Below, piece after piece: positions 24,781 through 36,931 of a stretch of DNA of 64,000 bases; within the stretch, counting starts at the first letter, position 1; each line of letters starts with the position of its first letter. A model generated the notes under the pieces. It saw only the letters and a program-made list of their open reading frames with translations. It had not been told where the DNA came from and ran no database searches. The DNA is from Pachypanchax playfairii (Eukaryota; Chordata; Actinopteri; Cyprinodontiformes; Aplocheilidae): contig SSNP01000083.1 of assembly GCA_006937955.1 (NCBI GenBank), forward strand, positions 705,502-769,501, given 5' to 3'. Both the position numbers and the translations under genes were made by a program.

Positions 24781-24824
24781 TCAGGAGTGTTTGGTACGCA
24801 GACGCACGGGTCCACAGCAGTACA
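24781..24824 (-). CDS. cobl: Candidate alternative terminal exon of cobl
   Basis: On the minus strand a very strong C/T tract (24831-24862 complement) leads into an AG acceptor at 24825-24826. Joined to the phase-1 exon ending at 30468 it reads VYCCGPVRLRTKHS then TGA (24783-24781). Such an isoform would keep the Cobl region and KRAP motifs but lose every WH2 motif. The block is GC-rich compared with its surroundings. A minus-strand AATAAA lies near 23908. There is no conservation or transcript evidence, so this is a hypothesis. Confidence 0.3.
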
Positions 24825-24830
24825 CTACAT

Positions 24831-24862
24831 GGAGGGGAGGGGGGAGGGGGGAGGGGGAGAAG
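24831..24862 (+). repeat. G-rich tract, G4-capable; C/T tract in cobl RNA
   Basis: Four G-runs of four to six bases separated by single A bases. The plus strand could form a G-quadruplex. The transcribed strand gives a pure pyrimidine tract of about 30 nt directly before the candidate acceptor at 24825. Confidence 0.8.
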
Positions 24863-25287
24863 ACCAAAGAAAACAGATGAGATTTGAGATGAACAGCTCA
24901 TAAATCAATCACTTGGCAAAAATGGTTAAAAACAAAAAAGCAATAAGAAAATGAAAGGACAACATTCAGAAACAGATGGTGGCTTTCATATAACACTCAG
25001 CATCACTTAGCAATCTTTTATATAATGCATGTGATGTTTATTTGTAAGAGAAAATCCACTCCAGTTGATTGGTTTTGACCCAAGCCCTGACCTTTTAGAC
25101 CTTGAAGAACCAACATGGCATTGAACTTGACATACACAGATATGAAACTCCTTGACCTCAAATGAACCCTGAACCTCTGAGACCTTCCTGGGGCAAATGT
25201 CAGTATTTACACACATCAGGATGATTCAGGCAAATACAATTAGGGATAAGAGTTTATAGAAAAACTAATTTAAGTAAAGAGTGATAA

Positions 25288-25654
25288 GGGGCTGCACAGT
25301 GGTGCAGTTAATAGCGCTGTTGCCTTGCAGTGAAAAGGTTCTGGGTTTGAAACCAAGCTAGGATCTTTCTGCATGGACTTTACATGTTGTTCTTGTGCAT
25401 GTGTGGGTTTCATCCAGGGAAACCGGCTTCCTCCCACAGACCAAAAATATGCATGTGCGGTTAATTAACAGTAAACTCTAAATTGTCCCTAGGTGTGAGT
25501 GCCTGAGAGTGTTTATTGTCTCTATGTGGCCCTGTGATGGACTGGTGACCTGTCCAGGTGTGACCCCGCCTCTCGCCCAATGACCTCTGGAGATATATAC
25601 CAGCTCCCTGCGAGCCTGAACAGAAACGAGTGGGTGTGGAAAATGACTGAGAGT
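25288..25654 (+). mobile_element. tRNA-headed SINE
   Basis: A head like a Pol III promoter: A-box-like TGGTGCAGTTAATAGCG and B-box-like GGGTTTGAAACC about 50 bp later. Then comes the body common in teleost SINEs: GGCTTCCTCCCACAG, CTAAATTGTCCCTAGGTG, GATGGACTGGTGACCTGTCC and CCCGCCTCTCGCCCAATGAC. Inserted in the cobl intron, antisense to the gene. Confidence 0.8.
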
Positions 25655-27384
25655 GAAAAGTTATTCAGAAAGGTACGTGGCAACATGTTTCCCCCACTAC
25701 TGTCACATATTGTGAGTTTTTACCGTCTGTGGACTCAATTAAAAGGAACATAGAACAGACACATTAACAGATAGAACATGCTGCGTTTTCTATTCGATTA
25801 AGAAGAAACAAGGTTTTACACAGAAGCTTCATGTCAGATACAACTGGTTTGAGATGGGGTGGGGGGGGGTTCTTAAATCTCTGAACTGCTCAAATGCCAT
25901 TAAAAATGTTTCCTTTAAATTCTATTTGAGAAGACTTAATGTCTGATTGTTGCCCCAGAGAACATGGTTCCTCTGATCAGACAGGAAATTAATCAATGAA
26001 AATCTGCCACCAAGTCCAGCTTGATGTAACCGGATGTTTCTGACCAATATCTGCTGAGGGTGACTGAAAAACAACTGGCTGAAAACTGTTTTCATTTTTT
26101 GTTAAGGATGTAATTGTCTTTTACAATGTGCACATCTTTTATTTATCGCTCAGCTGGTGCTGTTCTCACAGAGCAAGAGCAGTTATCAGGCTGCACAGAA
26201 GTAATGTTCAGTCTGAGTTACAAGATTACAAGCTAATGCTCAGGCTGTATACAGGTTAATATGGGTGTTTTACAATGTGGTATCTCAGTACAAATACACA
26301 CCATGATCAAAGAACCAAGATAAAAACTAAAAAAAAATGTGCAAACAAAGAGACTGAGTTTGTGCAGCTGAGTATAAAATGTATTTAAAAAGTTGAATAT
26401 ATACTGTCTGTTAAATTAGACTTAGGTTAACCTTCCCCTTAAGCTCCATCCACTTTTTTCCCTTTACAACTTCTCAGTTCATTACCCTGCCATTCTCTAA
26501 GACCAACGCCCCACAAGTCCCCCCCCCCCACCCGTTTTATTTGTGCTATTTAGTTCGACAATCTCACCTTTTTAATCTTTTCCAGTTCCCCAGATCTTTC
26601 ATCTCTGCCCTTGACGGACACACCAGGTCTCTGCTGAAACCTCCATTTGCCACTAAACATATTCTGGGTTATATGAAAGTCAATATAAGGTCATCTAAAG
26701 GTCAAGCTGTTTCAATCTGTGATGGATTTATCAGCCTTTTTATCTGCCAGCTGCCAGAATTTTTTGAGTGGTTGGATGCATATGAAAGACAGGAGGTGGG
26801 GGTTGTAGAGAGATAGAGAAAGGCGGTAAAAAAGAAAAACAGATAAAACTTTTTGATTTGATTGATAAATCTAAGTGAGGAACAAGAGCTCTATTGTTTG
26901 AGGAGCTGTGATGAAAACCAGCTCCACGAGTTTCTGTCCTTCACACACACAAGCTTTCTGTCTTTGAGTTGAATATTTGCATCATGTCTGACAGGTAAAG
27001 TGTCAGATGTTGCTGCAGAGTGACAGCTCAGCTCTCTGGGGTAGACGGTAGGAAACCTCTACAGACAACTTCTGACTGTTTAACTTCTACAGCAAAGACT
27101 TTTTATGACTGCCAGAAGCTCAGAGATACAGAAACAAGTTCAGGTTCCTTTGTGATGTGGATTTTGTTAAACAAAGTTTTAATTCACAGAAAGCCAGACA
27201 GATATACAAAGAACTGTGAAAAGGTCCATTTGTTCCATTTTTCCTCATTTGAGGAAGTACCATAACTGAAAAAGCTCCTTGAACGAGAAACAAAACATCT
27301 TTAAGAACTCTGCAGTAAGAACTGTTCAATGTGCACAACCAGCAGAATGAAGGAGTGAATCATTTGAAAACAAAAATCCTATCA
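25655..27384 (-). other. cobl intron, no clear element
   Basis: AT-rich intron with a G-run at 25858-25869 and a C-run at 26520-26530. The open frame at 26541-26816 has no recognisable domain and no splice context. Confidence 0.45.
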
Positions 27385-27925
27385 GTGGCTGGAGGAGGCA
27401 GGACTGACGGACAGCACAGAGGTACTAATCATGGCAGCACAAGAGCAGAAAAGTCAGGGTCCACCACATCAGATAGGATACAAAATGCCCCTGAAACAGT
27501 ATAACGCATGATAACGTGATATAATGCAGGCAGGCAAGCTGTATATGGAACAGCATAACCAAGTGCCTAGTCAGTCCTGAGTACAGACTGGACGTCCCAC
27601 AGTCAAAGAGGAAGAGTGGAGAAGAATGCCGGGGCAAAGATACTCTGAGATGCCAAGATCCAGATGAACAAGGAGGTGAACAACAAGACACAGTGGTGGT
27701 CAACAAACTACAGATGAAGGTGGTGATGATAGATGTAGGGACCCTAAGTCACAGTAAGGTCAAGATGAAGGAACACATTAAGCTCGAGAAATATCGAAAA
27801 ATTATAAAGGAAATAGAGAAGTTCTGTTAAGTCAAGGCCTCAAGAGTACCAGTGGACATCACAGCACTCTGTGCTTTGAGCACCAAACAGAGAGAACAGC
27901 TCCAACAGCTCCCAGGAACAACATC
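27385..27925 (+). pseudogene. Decayed non-LTR reverse transcriptase C-terminus
   Basis: Fragments in shifting frames recall the C-terminal part of an abundant fish LINE protein: TEVLIMAAQEQ, then TLRCQDPDEQ, TVVVNKLQMKVVMIDV, KEHIKLEKYRKIIKEIEKF and QLQQLPGTTSETP. Stops and frameshifts interrupt it, so it is a dead remnant in the cobl intron. The clade (R2/NeSL-like) is from memory of the family and uncertain. Confidence 0.6.
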
Positions 27926-28619
27926 AGAAACCCCTTTCCGACAGGCCATAAAAACAGTACTGTTCCGGACTTCGTCCGTTTCGCTTCAGAGTCTGAGAGT
28001 GCCGTTCCGGAATCTGTCCGCCTAATCTGTTCCGGAACTTTTCCGGCTGAAGACCTCGTAACAAGAGCAAACGTTCTGCGGTACGGTGTTTGCATTCAGT
28101 CAGGAAATGTTCCGGAAAAGCAGGAGAGGTGTGGGGCATTGGGGAAACGGGGGTAACACTGAAAAAGCACACATTGATTAAGTATCTCACGTTAACGGCG
28201 GTGTATAAGAACATGTGATTTCCCCCCGACTAAAACATGAACCAAAACACTCTGACTCGTATCCATGAGTGCAGAATTGTCCACACCACAAAGAATAGCA
28301 CAATATACGAGCAAAAACAGAAGCACAATATATGAGGGGTTATAATATAACCCAGGTACAGATTAAAGCTACATAAAGTCCGCTCTGTGATTTTGCACTC
28401 AAGACGTCTTTTGAACTGATCTGTTTGCAGGCATTGAGATTTTTTACTTTATCTGGTTGGCGGTTTAGATATCTGACACTGCTACGTAAGCAGTCACATG
28501 ACTGTACGGTGGCTGTGATTGGATGAGTTTCCACTCTTTGTAATCACCGTTTTTCTGAAAACTTTGTATATTACGGTAGTTTACTCATCTGATTTTCTGT
28601 AACCAAACCAGTTCCAAAC
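27926..28619. other. Intron DNA with CpG-rich patch, unclassified
   Basis: The part at 27930-28140 is richer in CpG than its surroundings, with repeated TTCCGGA-like words. Probably a further insertion or part of the neighbouring hAT fragment. I could not define ends. Confidence 0.35.
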
Positions 28620-28817
28620 TGTGGCGTTAGCTCCTCGCTTCACAACAAGCTCCTCCTCAGCCTCACGTCTGCCTTCCGCCACTCAGCACGTGAATCGGGC
28701 ACGCACAAAACTACGTCATCAACATGACTTATTGTTGTTATCGCAAGGAGACAAATTTTTATTGTGAGGAGAATTTTCAACAGTATATTGCAAACGATAA
28801 GATATCGCCCATCCCTA
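28620..28817 (-). mobile_element. hAT element 5' end fragment, reversed
   Basis: It ends at 28817 with the terminus TAGGGATGGGCGATATC read on the minus strand, followed inward by sequence matching the non-coding start of the hAT element at 62167 (an A/T-rich terminal block, then a segment with CACGTG and a variant of GTCATGAC). Only the 5' non-coding end is present. The left limit is approximate. Confidence 0.65.
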
Positions 28818-28976
28818 ATTGGTGCGAACCACCAGTGGAATCAGATGGTTTAGTTGGAGCGGTACAAGATGGATTTTCATTTGTTTGAAAAACTCTAAAT
28901 CTTGCGAGAATCCATCTTGCAGCGTAAGGTTACCAATTTATGGCTTTCTTTGAGAAACAAGCAATGCTGTTGGTTT

Positions 28977-30033
28977 TTAACTCATTCAGTGCCATAGACG
29001 TCTATAGACGTCAAACTGAATCCGAATGCTCGGTGCCATTGTCGTCTTGACGTCGCTACAGCTTTTATTGGCTTAAATCCCGCAACGCATTCTGGGGCAG
29101 CTGCTCGGTGAACTTGAACTCATTACAGGCTGTATTTAGTCATATGATCCAGGAGGGGGCAGTGGTGCACTTCTCTGGGTGAGATCACTTATTTACCGTG
29201 TGACAATCATTTTTTTTTTTTGCTTTTGAAAGAAGAAAGACTAATGCCGCTTTTCCACCAACAGAACACGGTGCGGCTCGGTTCACTTTAGCCCCCTGCG
29301 GACTCTTTTCCACCGCCTTTCTCGGGTCTTAACCGCGTCATTCCGCGCCAACCCGGCCTCTTTTTTCAGACCACCTCCTCGGTGGTCCGAAGCGGCCCAA
29401 AGCGGGCCCACATGCCCACCTGTCTACTGATTGGTCCAGTAAACTGCTACCAGTGGCACGACTACCTACGTAGTGGTAGCCCCTGATTGGCCCGGCTGTG
29501 TGTGGTGTTCACGTGACGTGATATAGCAGCGCTCCCGCAAAAGGCTTTAAAAAAAAACTCCCAGCAACCATACAAATATTTTATTTTAAAATACAATTGA
29601 CTTTGGACAATGGCGACTTCCTCCACAAGAACCAAAAATCAAACCAACCAAAATGAACCACAGACAGAGTGCAAAGTACAAAAACACACGTATATCCGCC
29701 ATTGTTGTTGTTGTTTCATGCGCTGTGATGTCGCGGACAAAGACTTTTGCGCGCCACTTTTCATAGCCAGATGGGCACGCCCCTATCCCCACTTACGTCC
29801 GCTTTATGTTTCCACCGCCTCAAGCGAGTTGATCCGCGCTATACTGTACCGCTCTCAAGTGCGCTGTGCCGATTTGTCGGTGGAAAAGGGGCATGCATTT
29901 TGTGCTGATTGTTTCAGAATTCACATAGTCATAGGAGAAAATATTCTGTGGGCCTTCAAAAATCAGTAAAAATGCTAAATATCTCTGGCACTGACGGAGA
30001 TATGAAATCTGAAAGTGGCACTGAATGAGTTAA
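28977..30033. mobile_element. TTAA-flanked inverted-repeat element with nested insertion
   Basis: It starts TTAACTCATTCAGTGCCA and ends with the exact 18-bp complement at 30016-30033. The terminal TTAA pair fits a TTAA target, as used by piggyBac and Kolobok superfamilies. A second element occupies 29244-29894; without it the host element would be about 406 bp. No transposase. Located in the long cobl intron. Confidence 0.8.
29244..29894. mobile_element. Nested CpG-rich inverted-repeat element
   Basis: Left end ATGCCGCTTTTCCACC and right end GGTGGAAAAGGGGCAT are inverted with one mismatch. The inside is CpG-rich. It lies wholly inside the TTAA element, so it jumped later. I could not fix a target duplication, so the superfamily (hAT-like?) is open. 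Open frames here, 29586-29969, look like chance. Confidence 0.72.
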
Positions 30034-30467
30034 TCACATAAATATGTATTTTCAACCTTTTTGACTGAAGATGCTTCTCAATTTAACTGAGCCAGATGAA
30101 CCAGTTTGACATGTTTGATTATGTAGAGAGAATACATACAAAACTGGCTATTTTTTATTAAAAGAAAAATATTTGCATAGGAAAGCTATTTAAAAAACCC
30201 CATTAAAAATCAAAGAAGTTAAAAAGTGTAATCTGTCTTATGTTAACCCAGTCCAAATGTTTTAAAATTAGTCATTTATTTACAAAGCTGCTTTTGAGTG
30301 TGAGTGTTTAATTGTTACTTTAGCATTTGGGGGAAACACTCTGAATAATTACGTTAAAAAATAGTAAAGATAAATTTGCAACTCAGACAATTTATCTGAA
30401 TGAATAAATGAAACTTTTGAAATATTTTGCTAAGTGTCTGTTCTCGTGCCATGTTGCAAATATTTAC
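30034..30467 (-). other. cobl intron next to donor, nothing seen
   Basis: AT-rich intron tail. No element recognised. Confidence 0.45.
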
Positions 30468-31032
30468 CCATTCCACTGTGTCTGTTGTTCTCCACTTCAT
30501 CCAGATTCAGGTTCAGAGCCGACTCCGTGTCAGACCTGGAACTGCTGTCTGGATTCACACCATGAGTTTTTTGGCCAGGTGAGCTTTTGGAGTCTTTAGT
30601 TGAGGCTGTGACTTGCACAGAGCTGCTCGCTGTGCTGCTGGTGCTGCAGAAGGAACCAGCCTGCTCGAGATCCATGTCCGAGTCATCCAGGCTGCGACTG
30701 AGGTCTGAGCTGGAATCCTGAACAGCCAGGCTGTTGGTGGTGCCGCTGCTGGGGGACGGAGAACTGGGAGCTGGGGTGACATTGCTTACAGGTGGAGGTT
30801 GAGATGCTCTTTTGCGAGGAGATGGTTTTACTGTGTGTACAATGACTGAGGCGTCAGAGACTGTGATTGACTGTGTCACCTCGCTGCGGCGGGCTGCGGT
30901 GGGGATTTCAGAAGTGTGCTGATCAGGAGTGAGAGGTGCAGACGTAGAAGTATCATCAGAGTCCTCGCTTTTGGGAGTGGGAGGCGGAGCTGGAGCTTTC
31001 CTTTTTCTTTGGCTTTCTGATCCAAGGCCCAC
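30468..31032 (-). CDS. cobl: cobl exon with second KRAP-type motif
   Basis: 565 bp, phase 0 to 1. It begins VGLGSESQRKRKAPAPPPTP, a basic-proline KRAP-type motif of the kind that binds syndapin SH3 domains in Cobl. A Ser/Thr/Pro-rich part follows, with a second basic-proline site (PSPRKRASQPPPVS) and an acidic stretch (DDSDMDLEQAGSF). It ends at the donor GGAATGG|GTAAATA. The acceptor is TTATTTTTTTATCAG. The open frame extends upstream into the intron; the splice site, not that ATG, sets the boundary. Confidence 0.92.
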
Positions 31033-33727
31033 CTGATAAAAAAATAATGGAAACAGAAAAACAGACAAGAGAAAGTTAATTTACATGAGCACCTTGTGTA
31101 TGTGTGTGTGTTTAAACCATAAATTATTTAGTAAATGAAGCTGTCAGGACTAAAATGGAGTTTACTACCAAGTAATCACACTGAGTGGAGTTCTGGCAGA
31201 GATCTCTGAACCATTACAATGTCAACATTCCTTTGAAGATTGTGCAAGGAGGCACATAAGGTCTGCCAGCAAGTTTAATGTGCTGCTGTGATACTGTGAC
31301 AGAACACGTATTTGTACATTTTACTGTAGTATGTTCTGTCTTTTTGAAGTATAACACTGTTTGTGCTGCTTAATGCTCTAAACAGTCATCTGTCACGGCA
31401 GCTCTTATTATTAATTATGTCAAATTTCAATGTTCATTGAACGAACAAGAAATTTGTCATAAAACCCTTTTGCTTTTTCTGAAGCTTAAACAGAGAACAT
31501 GCCCAGAGTTGCCTATGGTGGTTGCATCATTCACCATGGCAAAAAGAGATCAAGTCACCTTCTGCCTTTTGTAGGCATACTGGCTTCCCACATGAACTCA
31601 GTGAACTCACTGCATGGCATGCTATAGAAGTCCGAATGGCCCCCCGACCGACTGTCTTTCTCCACGTTGCTCTCAGTCTTTTCTCCCTCTTGAGCATTCA
31701 TATACACATGAATATAAACACAACAGTGAAAGTGGGTCAAAGTTGACCTGCGGTGAGGATGGATGTGTATCTGCAATGTGTTAATGCACTTATGTATCTA
31801 TACTATTGAGTGTTTGTGTTCGCTGCACAGAAAAATGTCAGATTAAAGTCTAACTTTACTATTAAAAGAAACTTTACTATAGGCTGCAGATCTCAAGTAA
31901 ATGTGCATACACTCATATGGAAACATGATATTTTTAATCACACTTGGGACTGAGCTGGAGAGCCTAGATTGTGTTGTAGTGCAGGGTTAAATGTCTGCTG
32001 TTTCTTGAGCTTACGGCACCATGACCAAGAATGCAGCATGTAATTCAAAGAGATAAGAATGAGATAAGAACTCCAGCTTTATTAAACATTCAAAGTTTTA
32101 CATTGACTCAACTAAGAGACTCAAATCCTGTTTGTGTTGCTTCTCAATCAAATGTTTTCAGTTGCAGGATTTACTGGGGCAGTATTTAGACTTATTCAGT
32201 TTCCTGTTACCCAGATAAAAACATGAAGGCAGTTGTACGTCGTCTTCAATGCCAGGTATGTTAACCAGGAAGGATCCTCAAACTTTAATAATTAAGTACA
32301 TCAAGTCACAAACAATGGTAAGTTAAAATTAACGTTGAAGTTCTACAAATCAGAGATCAGTTCAATATATGTTTAATAATAAAATGTTCTGACTGAAATT
32401 GTCTTTTTTTAACACCTAAAGGTCAACGGGAGAAAAATAATATAATTGTTTAAATCTGTAAAGTTTCACATGTAACAGAACCCCATTAATTATAAAGTGC
32501 AAATTAGCAACAATCCATTATATTTTATGAATATGTTCTCATTTAAGATGTGGAATGGGTTTGCATAAAAAAAGAATGGCTCTTTGCACCTGGACAAACT
32601 GAATTGTCCATTCAATTTTCCACTCTATGGTTTTTAAAGTGAAGGGCCCCACATTGGAGCATATTTATCAGATAGGGCCACCCATGGAGGATTCAACCTG
32701 ATGGCATTACCATTCATCAGTTGTTTTGAAGGACTCTTGATGAGTAATTGGCCTTTTGTAAAAGGGCAACATTACAGTGCTAACGTGGAATGTGACATGG
32801 AGTATGTGCACATATGAAGGGGGGGTTGACACTGTATATGTGTGTGCGCTTGGGTTTTTCAACATGCATGTGTTTATTCACAAATGCATCTGTGGATGCA
32901 AATGTATGTGCATGTATGTATGTGCATGTAAAAGGTTATAATGGCAGCTGAACTGTGCAAACACTGAGGACACTGTTGTGATAAACACCCAAACAAACAG
33001 CCATTTGGAAGACAGTTTGTAGCTGTGTTAGTGTTACAATGAAGATGTATGACTGTGTGTATGAGATTACAAGCTTTTAATATGTGTAATTTAAAAGTGA
33101 AGGGTGGGGCAATGCATGAGGGGACACACAGCTAACCCAGTTCCATTGTTGTCCAGTTTGTCCCACTAACCTACATCCATTCACTGCATTTTATTTACAA
33201 GGGATCATATGCAAAGTATAGATAGAGTCAGAACAGAGTTGCACTGTGGCAGAATCTAGTAGCAAATGTAACAAATACACAGAAGTATTTAAAAAAGTTA
33301 TCAAAAAACTGTTCATTACATTCGGAACTCATCCACATTAACACACCCGATCAAAGATATGAAAACTGACACAAACAAGCGGTTTGTTTTGTTTGTTCAA
33401 TCTGTGCACCTCATTTCAGACATAACTGGTTCAGACAGCTTCAAGTCTTAACAGGTCCTGTCCTACACAGTGAAAAGGAGGAGGAGAGGAGAGGTGCATG
33501 CTTCCCTAATCCTGGCCCCTCCGTCACACTCACAACCTTCGAGGCCTATGCACAAGAATAGAAACCTCATAGTGTCGTCTTATAATGAAGCCCTGGCTTG
33601 TTTTTCCATTGCGCTGCAGAATTCAGCTTCGTAACTGACCTTACATATTAAGAGGGTTCCCTATAGACAGAGGCCACAATAATAAAGAAGAAATGAAGGA
33701 ACTACTAACACGCACCTGTTACAGTAG
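31033..33727 (-). other. cobl intron, no clear element
   Basis: AT-rich. Contains a short TG-rich stretch near 32835-32935. No exon with matching phase was noticed. Confidence 0.4.
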
Positions 33728-34437
33728 CTACTTTTACATGGGCACATTTAATCGAAATAAACGCCCAATCAGAACAAAAATATGTCTTGTAAACATGTCA
33801 ATCAGAATGTTTTGATCCGATGCAGCCTGATCAGAATGAAATTTACTTCCGATCGAGAGGGGTGGTTTTGTCCGATCTTCATTCGGATAGACGTGCATGT
33901 ATACACCCATTTGGAATGAAGGGGTGAAAAGAGCCCACTGTGCATGCATACGACTTCAGCGTGACGTCTTTCCGCTTTCGCAGACCCTAGTAGAAAACAT
34001 GGCGGGAGGTAAACAGAAGTGGTCTGCTGGTGCAGTCATCCTGTCATCCTGTCTTCCTTCTTTCCTCTCCTGTGGTGGAGGAGCAGTAGCAATATGTATT
34101 CAGCCGCTAGCTTGGTTAATGCGACCAGTAAAAACCCAAACATAAAGGTAATCACCCGCAGAAGGTCCATATTGGGGAAAACGTGAGTCAGCTCGAGCAC
34201 ACAATGCGGCAGAAAAGACGTGCAGAAAGGAGGGAGTTTGTTTACTTTTTTCTTCCCCCGGAAAGACAACTCGCTGTGCGCATGCTCAACTCATTTAATC
34301 TGATTGAGTGCTTGGTGCATGTGTACTCATGGCATGATCAGATCATTTCTGTTAGTGTCCATGTGAACAGGGATTTGGGAATTCCGATCAACCAAGATTT
34401 TAATCAGATTGGGGAAATTTGGCGCATGTAAATGTAG
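33728..34437. mobile_element. Inverted-repeat element (hAT-like MITE)
   Basis: Left end CTACTTTTACATG and right end CATGTAAATGTAG are inverted with one mismatch. Inner parts also mirror (left TTTAATCG and ATTCGGATAG; right ATTCCGATC and TTTTAATCAG). About 710 bp, no transposase. An 8-bp target duplication could not be confirmed. Confidence 0.65.
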
Positions 34438-34589
34438 ATAGTGTTGGTTACTGTCTTACATTATGTAAAAATTTTTAACATTAAAATGAAGTGGTTTAGT
34501 TGTTAACTTGTAGCAACATGCCAAAGTCTGAACAGATCTGCTCAGAACTCTACATGATAGAATCACTTCTATTACTGCCAGCATATCAA

Positions 34590-36894
34590 CAACGTCTCCC
34601 TCTCTACAGCTTTACCAACATTCCAACAGTTTGTCAGCTGCTCCACCAGAGAAAATAAGACGTTGGACTCATTTTATGTAAATATTAAAAATGCATACAG
34701 CTCCTCTGCCCTGCCACCTTTAGGAAGATCTGACCATAATCTGGTTCTTCTCACCTCCACCTACAAGCTCATCGTTCAGCAGCAACCAGTGATCACAAAA
34801 ACCATCAAAACCTGGTCTAATGATGCTGAAGGTGCTCTGAAAAGTTGCTTCGAGGCTACGGACTGGAATGTCCTCTGTGAACCTCATGGAGACAACATCA
34901 ACACCATGACTGAGTGTGTGACAGATTATATAAACTTCTGTGTGGACAGCATCGTACCAACAAGAACTGTGAGGTGCTTCCCCAATAACAAACCCTGGAT
35001 CACCAGAGACCTGAAAAAGCTGCTGAACATCAAAAAGAAAGTCTTCAGGGATGGTGACAGGGAGTTATTAAAGACAACACAAAAACAACTTAAAGTACAA
35101 ACCAGGAAGTGCAAGGAGGACTACAGGAAGAAGCTAGAGAGTCAGCTCCAGCAGAACAACGTGAGGGATGTGTGGTCTGGAATAAAGAAGATCACCGGCT
35201 TCAAGGTAAAGGGGGACCAGACTGATGGAGGTCTGGACAGAGCTAATGAACTGAAAATGTTTTTCAACAGGTTCAGTTCCCCCCCTGCCTCCATCCCCAC
35301 AGACCACACACCCTCCATGAGCCCACAGCTTTCCTGTCACACCTCCACTCCGTCACCCTGCAGCTCAGTCATGGACCAGAACACTGCTTCATCTTCCTCC
35401 ACCTCAGAGCACCCAAAGACCTCCTCTGCCTCCACCTCCACTCTGTCTGTGACCTGGAACCAGGTCAAGAAACAACTAGAGAAACTGAACCAGAACAAGG
35501 CTGCAGGTCCAGATGGTGTCAGTCCCAGAGTTCTCAAGACCTGCTCAATGCAACTATGTCCAGTTCTCCAGCACCTCTTCAACACCAGTCTGAGACAGAA
35601 AACAGTTCCTGTGCTGTGGAAAACATCCTGCCTTGTTCCAGTACCTAAAAAACCACAACCAGCTGAACCAAACGACTACAGACCAGTTGCCCTGACATCT
35701 CACGTCATGAAAGTCCTGGAGAGACTCTTACTGGCTCACCTCAACAAGCAGGTCAGCACCTTTCAGGACCCATTACAGTTTGCATACCGTAATGGGCTTG
35801 GGGTTGAAGATGCCATCATCTACCTGCTTCACAGAGCACACTCTCATCTGGACCAATCAGGCAGCACTTTGAGGGTCATGTTCTTTGACTTCTCAAGCGC
35901 TTTTAACACAATTCAGCCTGCTTTTTTATGTGAGAAGCTCCATAAATTCCAGGTGGATTCCTCCACAACCTCCTGGATCTATGACTACCTCACAAACAGA
36001 CCACAGTTTTTGAGACTGAAAGGTTGTGTGTCTGAGATGGAGGTCAGCTGCACTGGAGCGCAACAAGGAACTGTACTCTCACCATTTCTCTTCACGATGT
36101 ACACCTCTGACTTCCAGTACAACTCTGAGTCCTGTCATCTGCAGAAATACTCTGATGACTCTGCAGTTGTTGGGTGCATCAGTGAGGGACAAGAAGCTGA
36201 GTATAAAGAACTGGTCAGTCAGTTTGTGAAATGGTGCGGTAACAATCATCTCGTTTTAAATACCAGCAAAACTAAGGAGATGATTGTTGACTTCAGGAGG
36301 AGAAAGAATCAACACAGCAGTATTTCCATCCTAGGAGAGGAGGTAGAGGTGGTGGAGGAATACAAGTACCTTGGAGTTCAGCTGGACAACAGACTAGAGT
36401 GGAAATGCAACACAGAATACATCTACAAGAAAGGTCAGAGCAGAGTCTACTTCTTAAGGAAGCTGAGATCTTTTAATGTCTGCACCAAGATGTTTCAAAT
36501 CTTCTATAGGTCTGTTGTGGAAAGTGCAATCAGTTTTGCAGCCATCTGCTGGGGCAGCAGCATCAGAACCAGAGACTTGAAGAGAATCAACAAACTGATC
36601 AGGAAAGCTGGATCTGTGCTGGGAGTATCTCTGGAGCCGCTGGAGCTGATTGTACAAAAAAGAATGCTGGACAAGCTGATGAAGATGATGGAGGACTCTT
36701 CTCACCCTCTGCATGACACAATGATCAAACAACAGAGTGTGTTCAGTGAGAGGCTTCTTCAGGTCCGATGCAAGACCGAAAGATACAAAAGATCATTCCT
36801 GCCTGCAGCCATTAGCCTCCACAACAAGAACAGACCTTGATTGTTATTATTATATTATTGTCTTCACTATTGTTTTTTATTGTTGGACGGACGA

Positions 36895-36931
<37 letters not shown>

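Noticed and set aside
29586..29969. Open frames in the nested CpG-rich element
   Set aside because: They lie across the boundary of a short inverted-repeat element and show no transposase motif.
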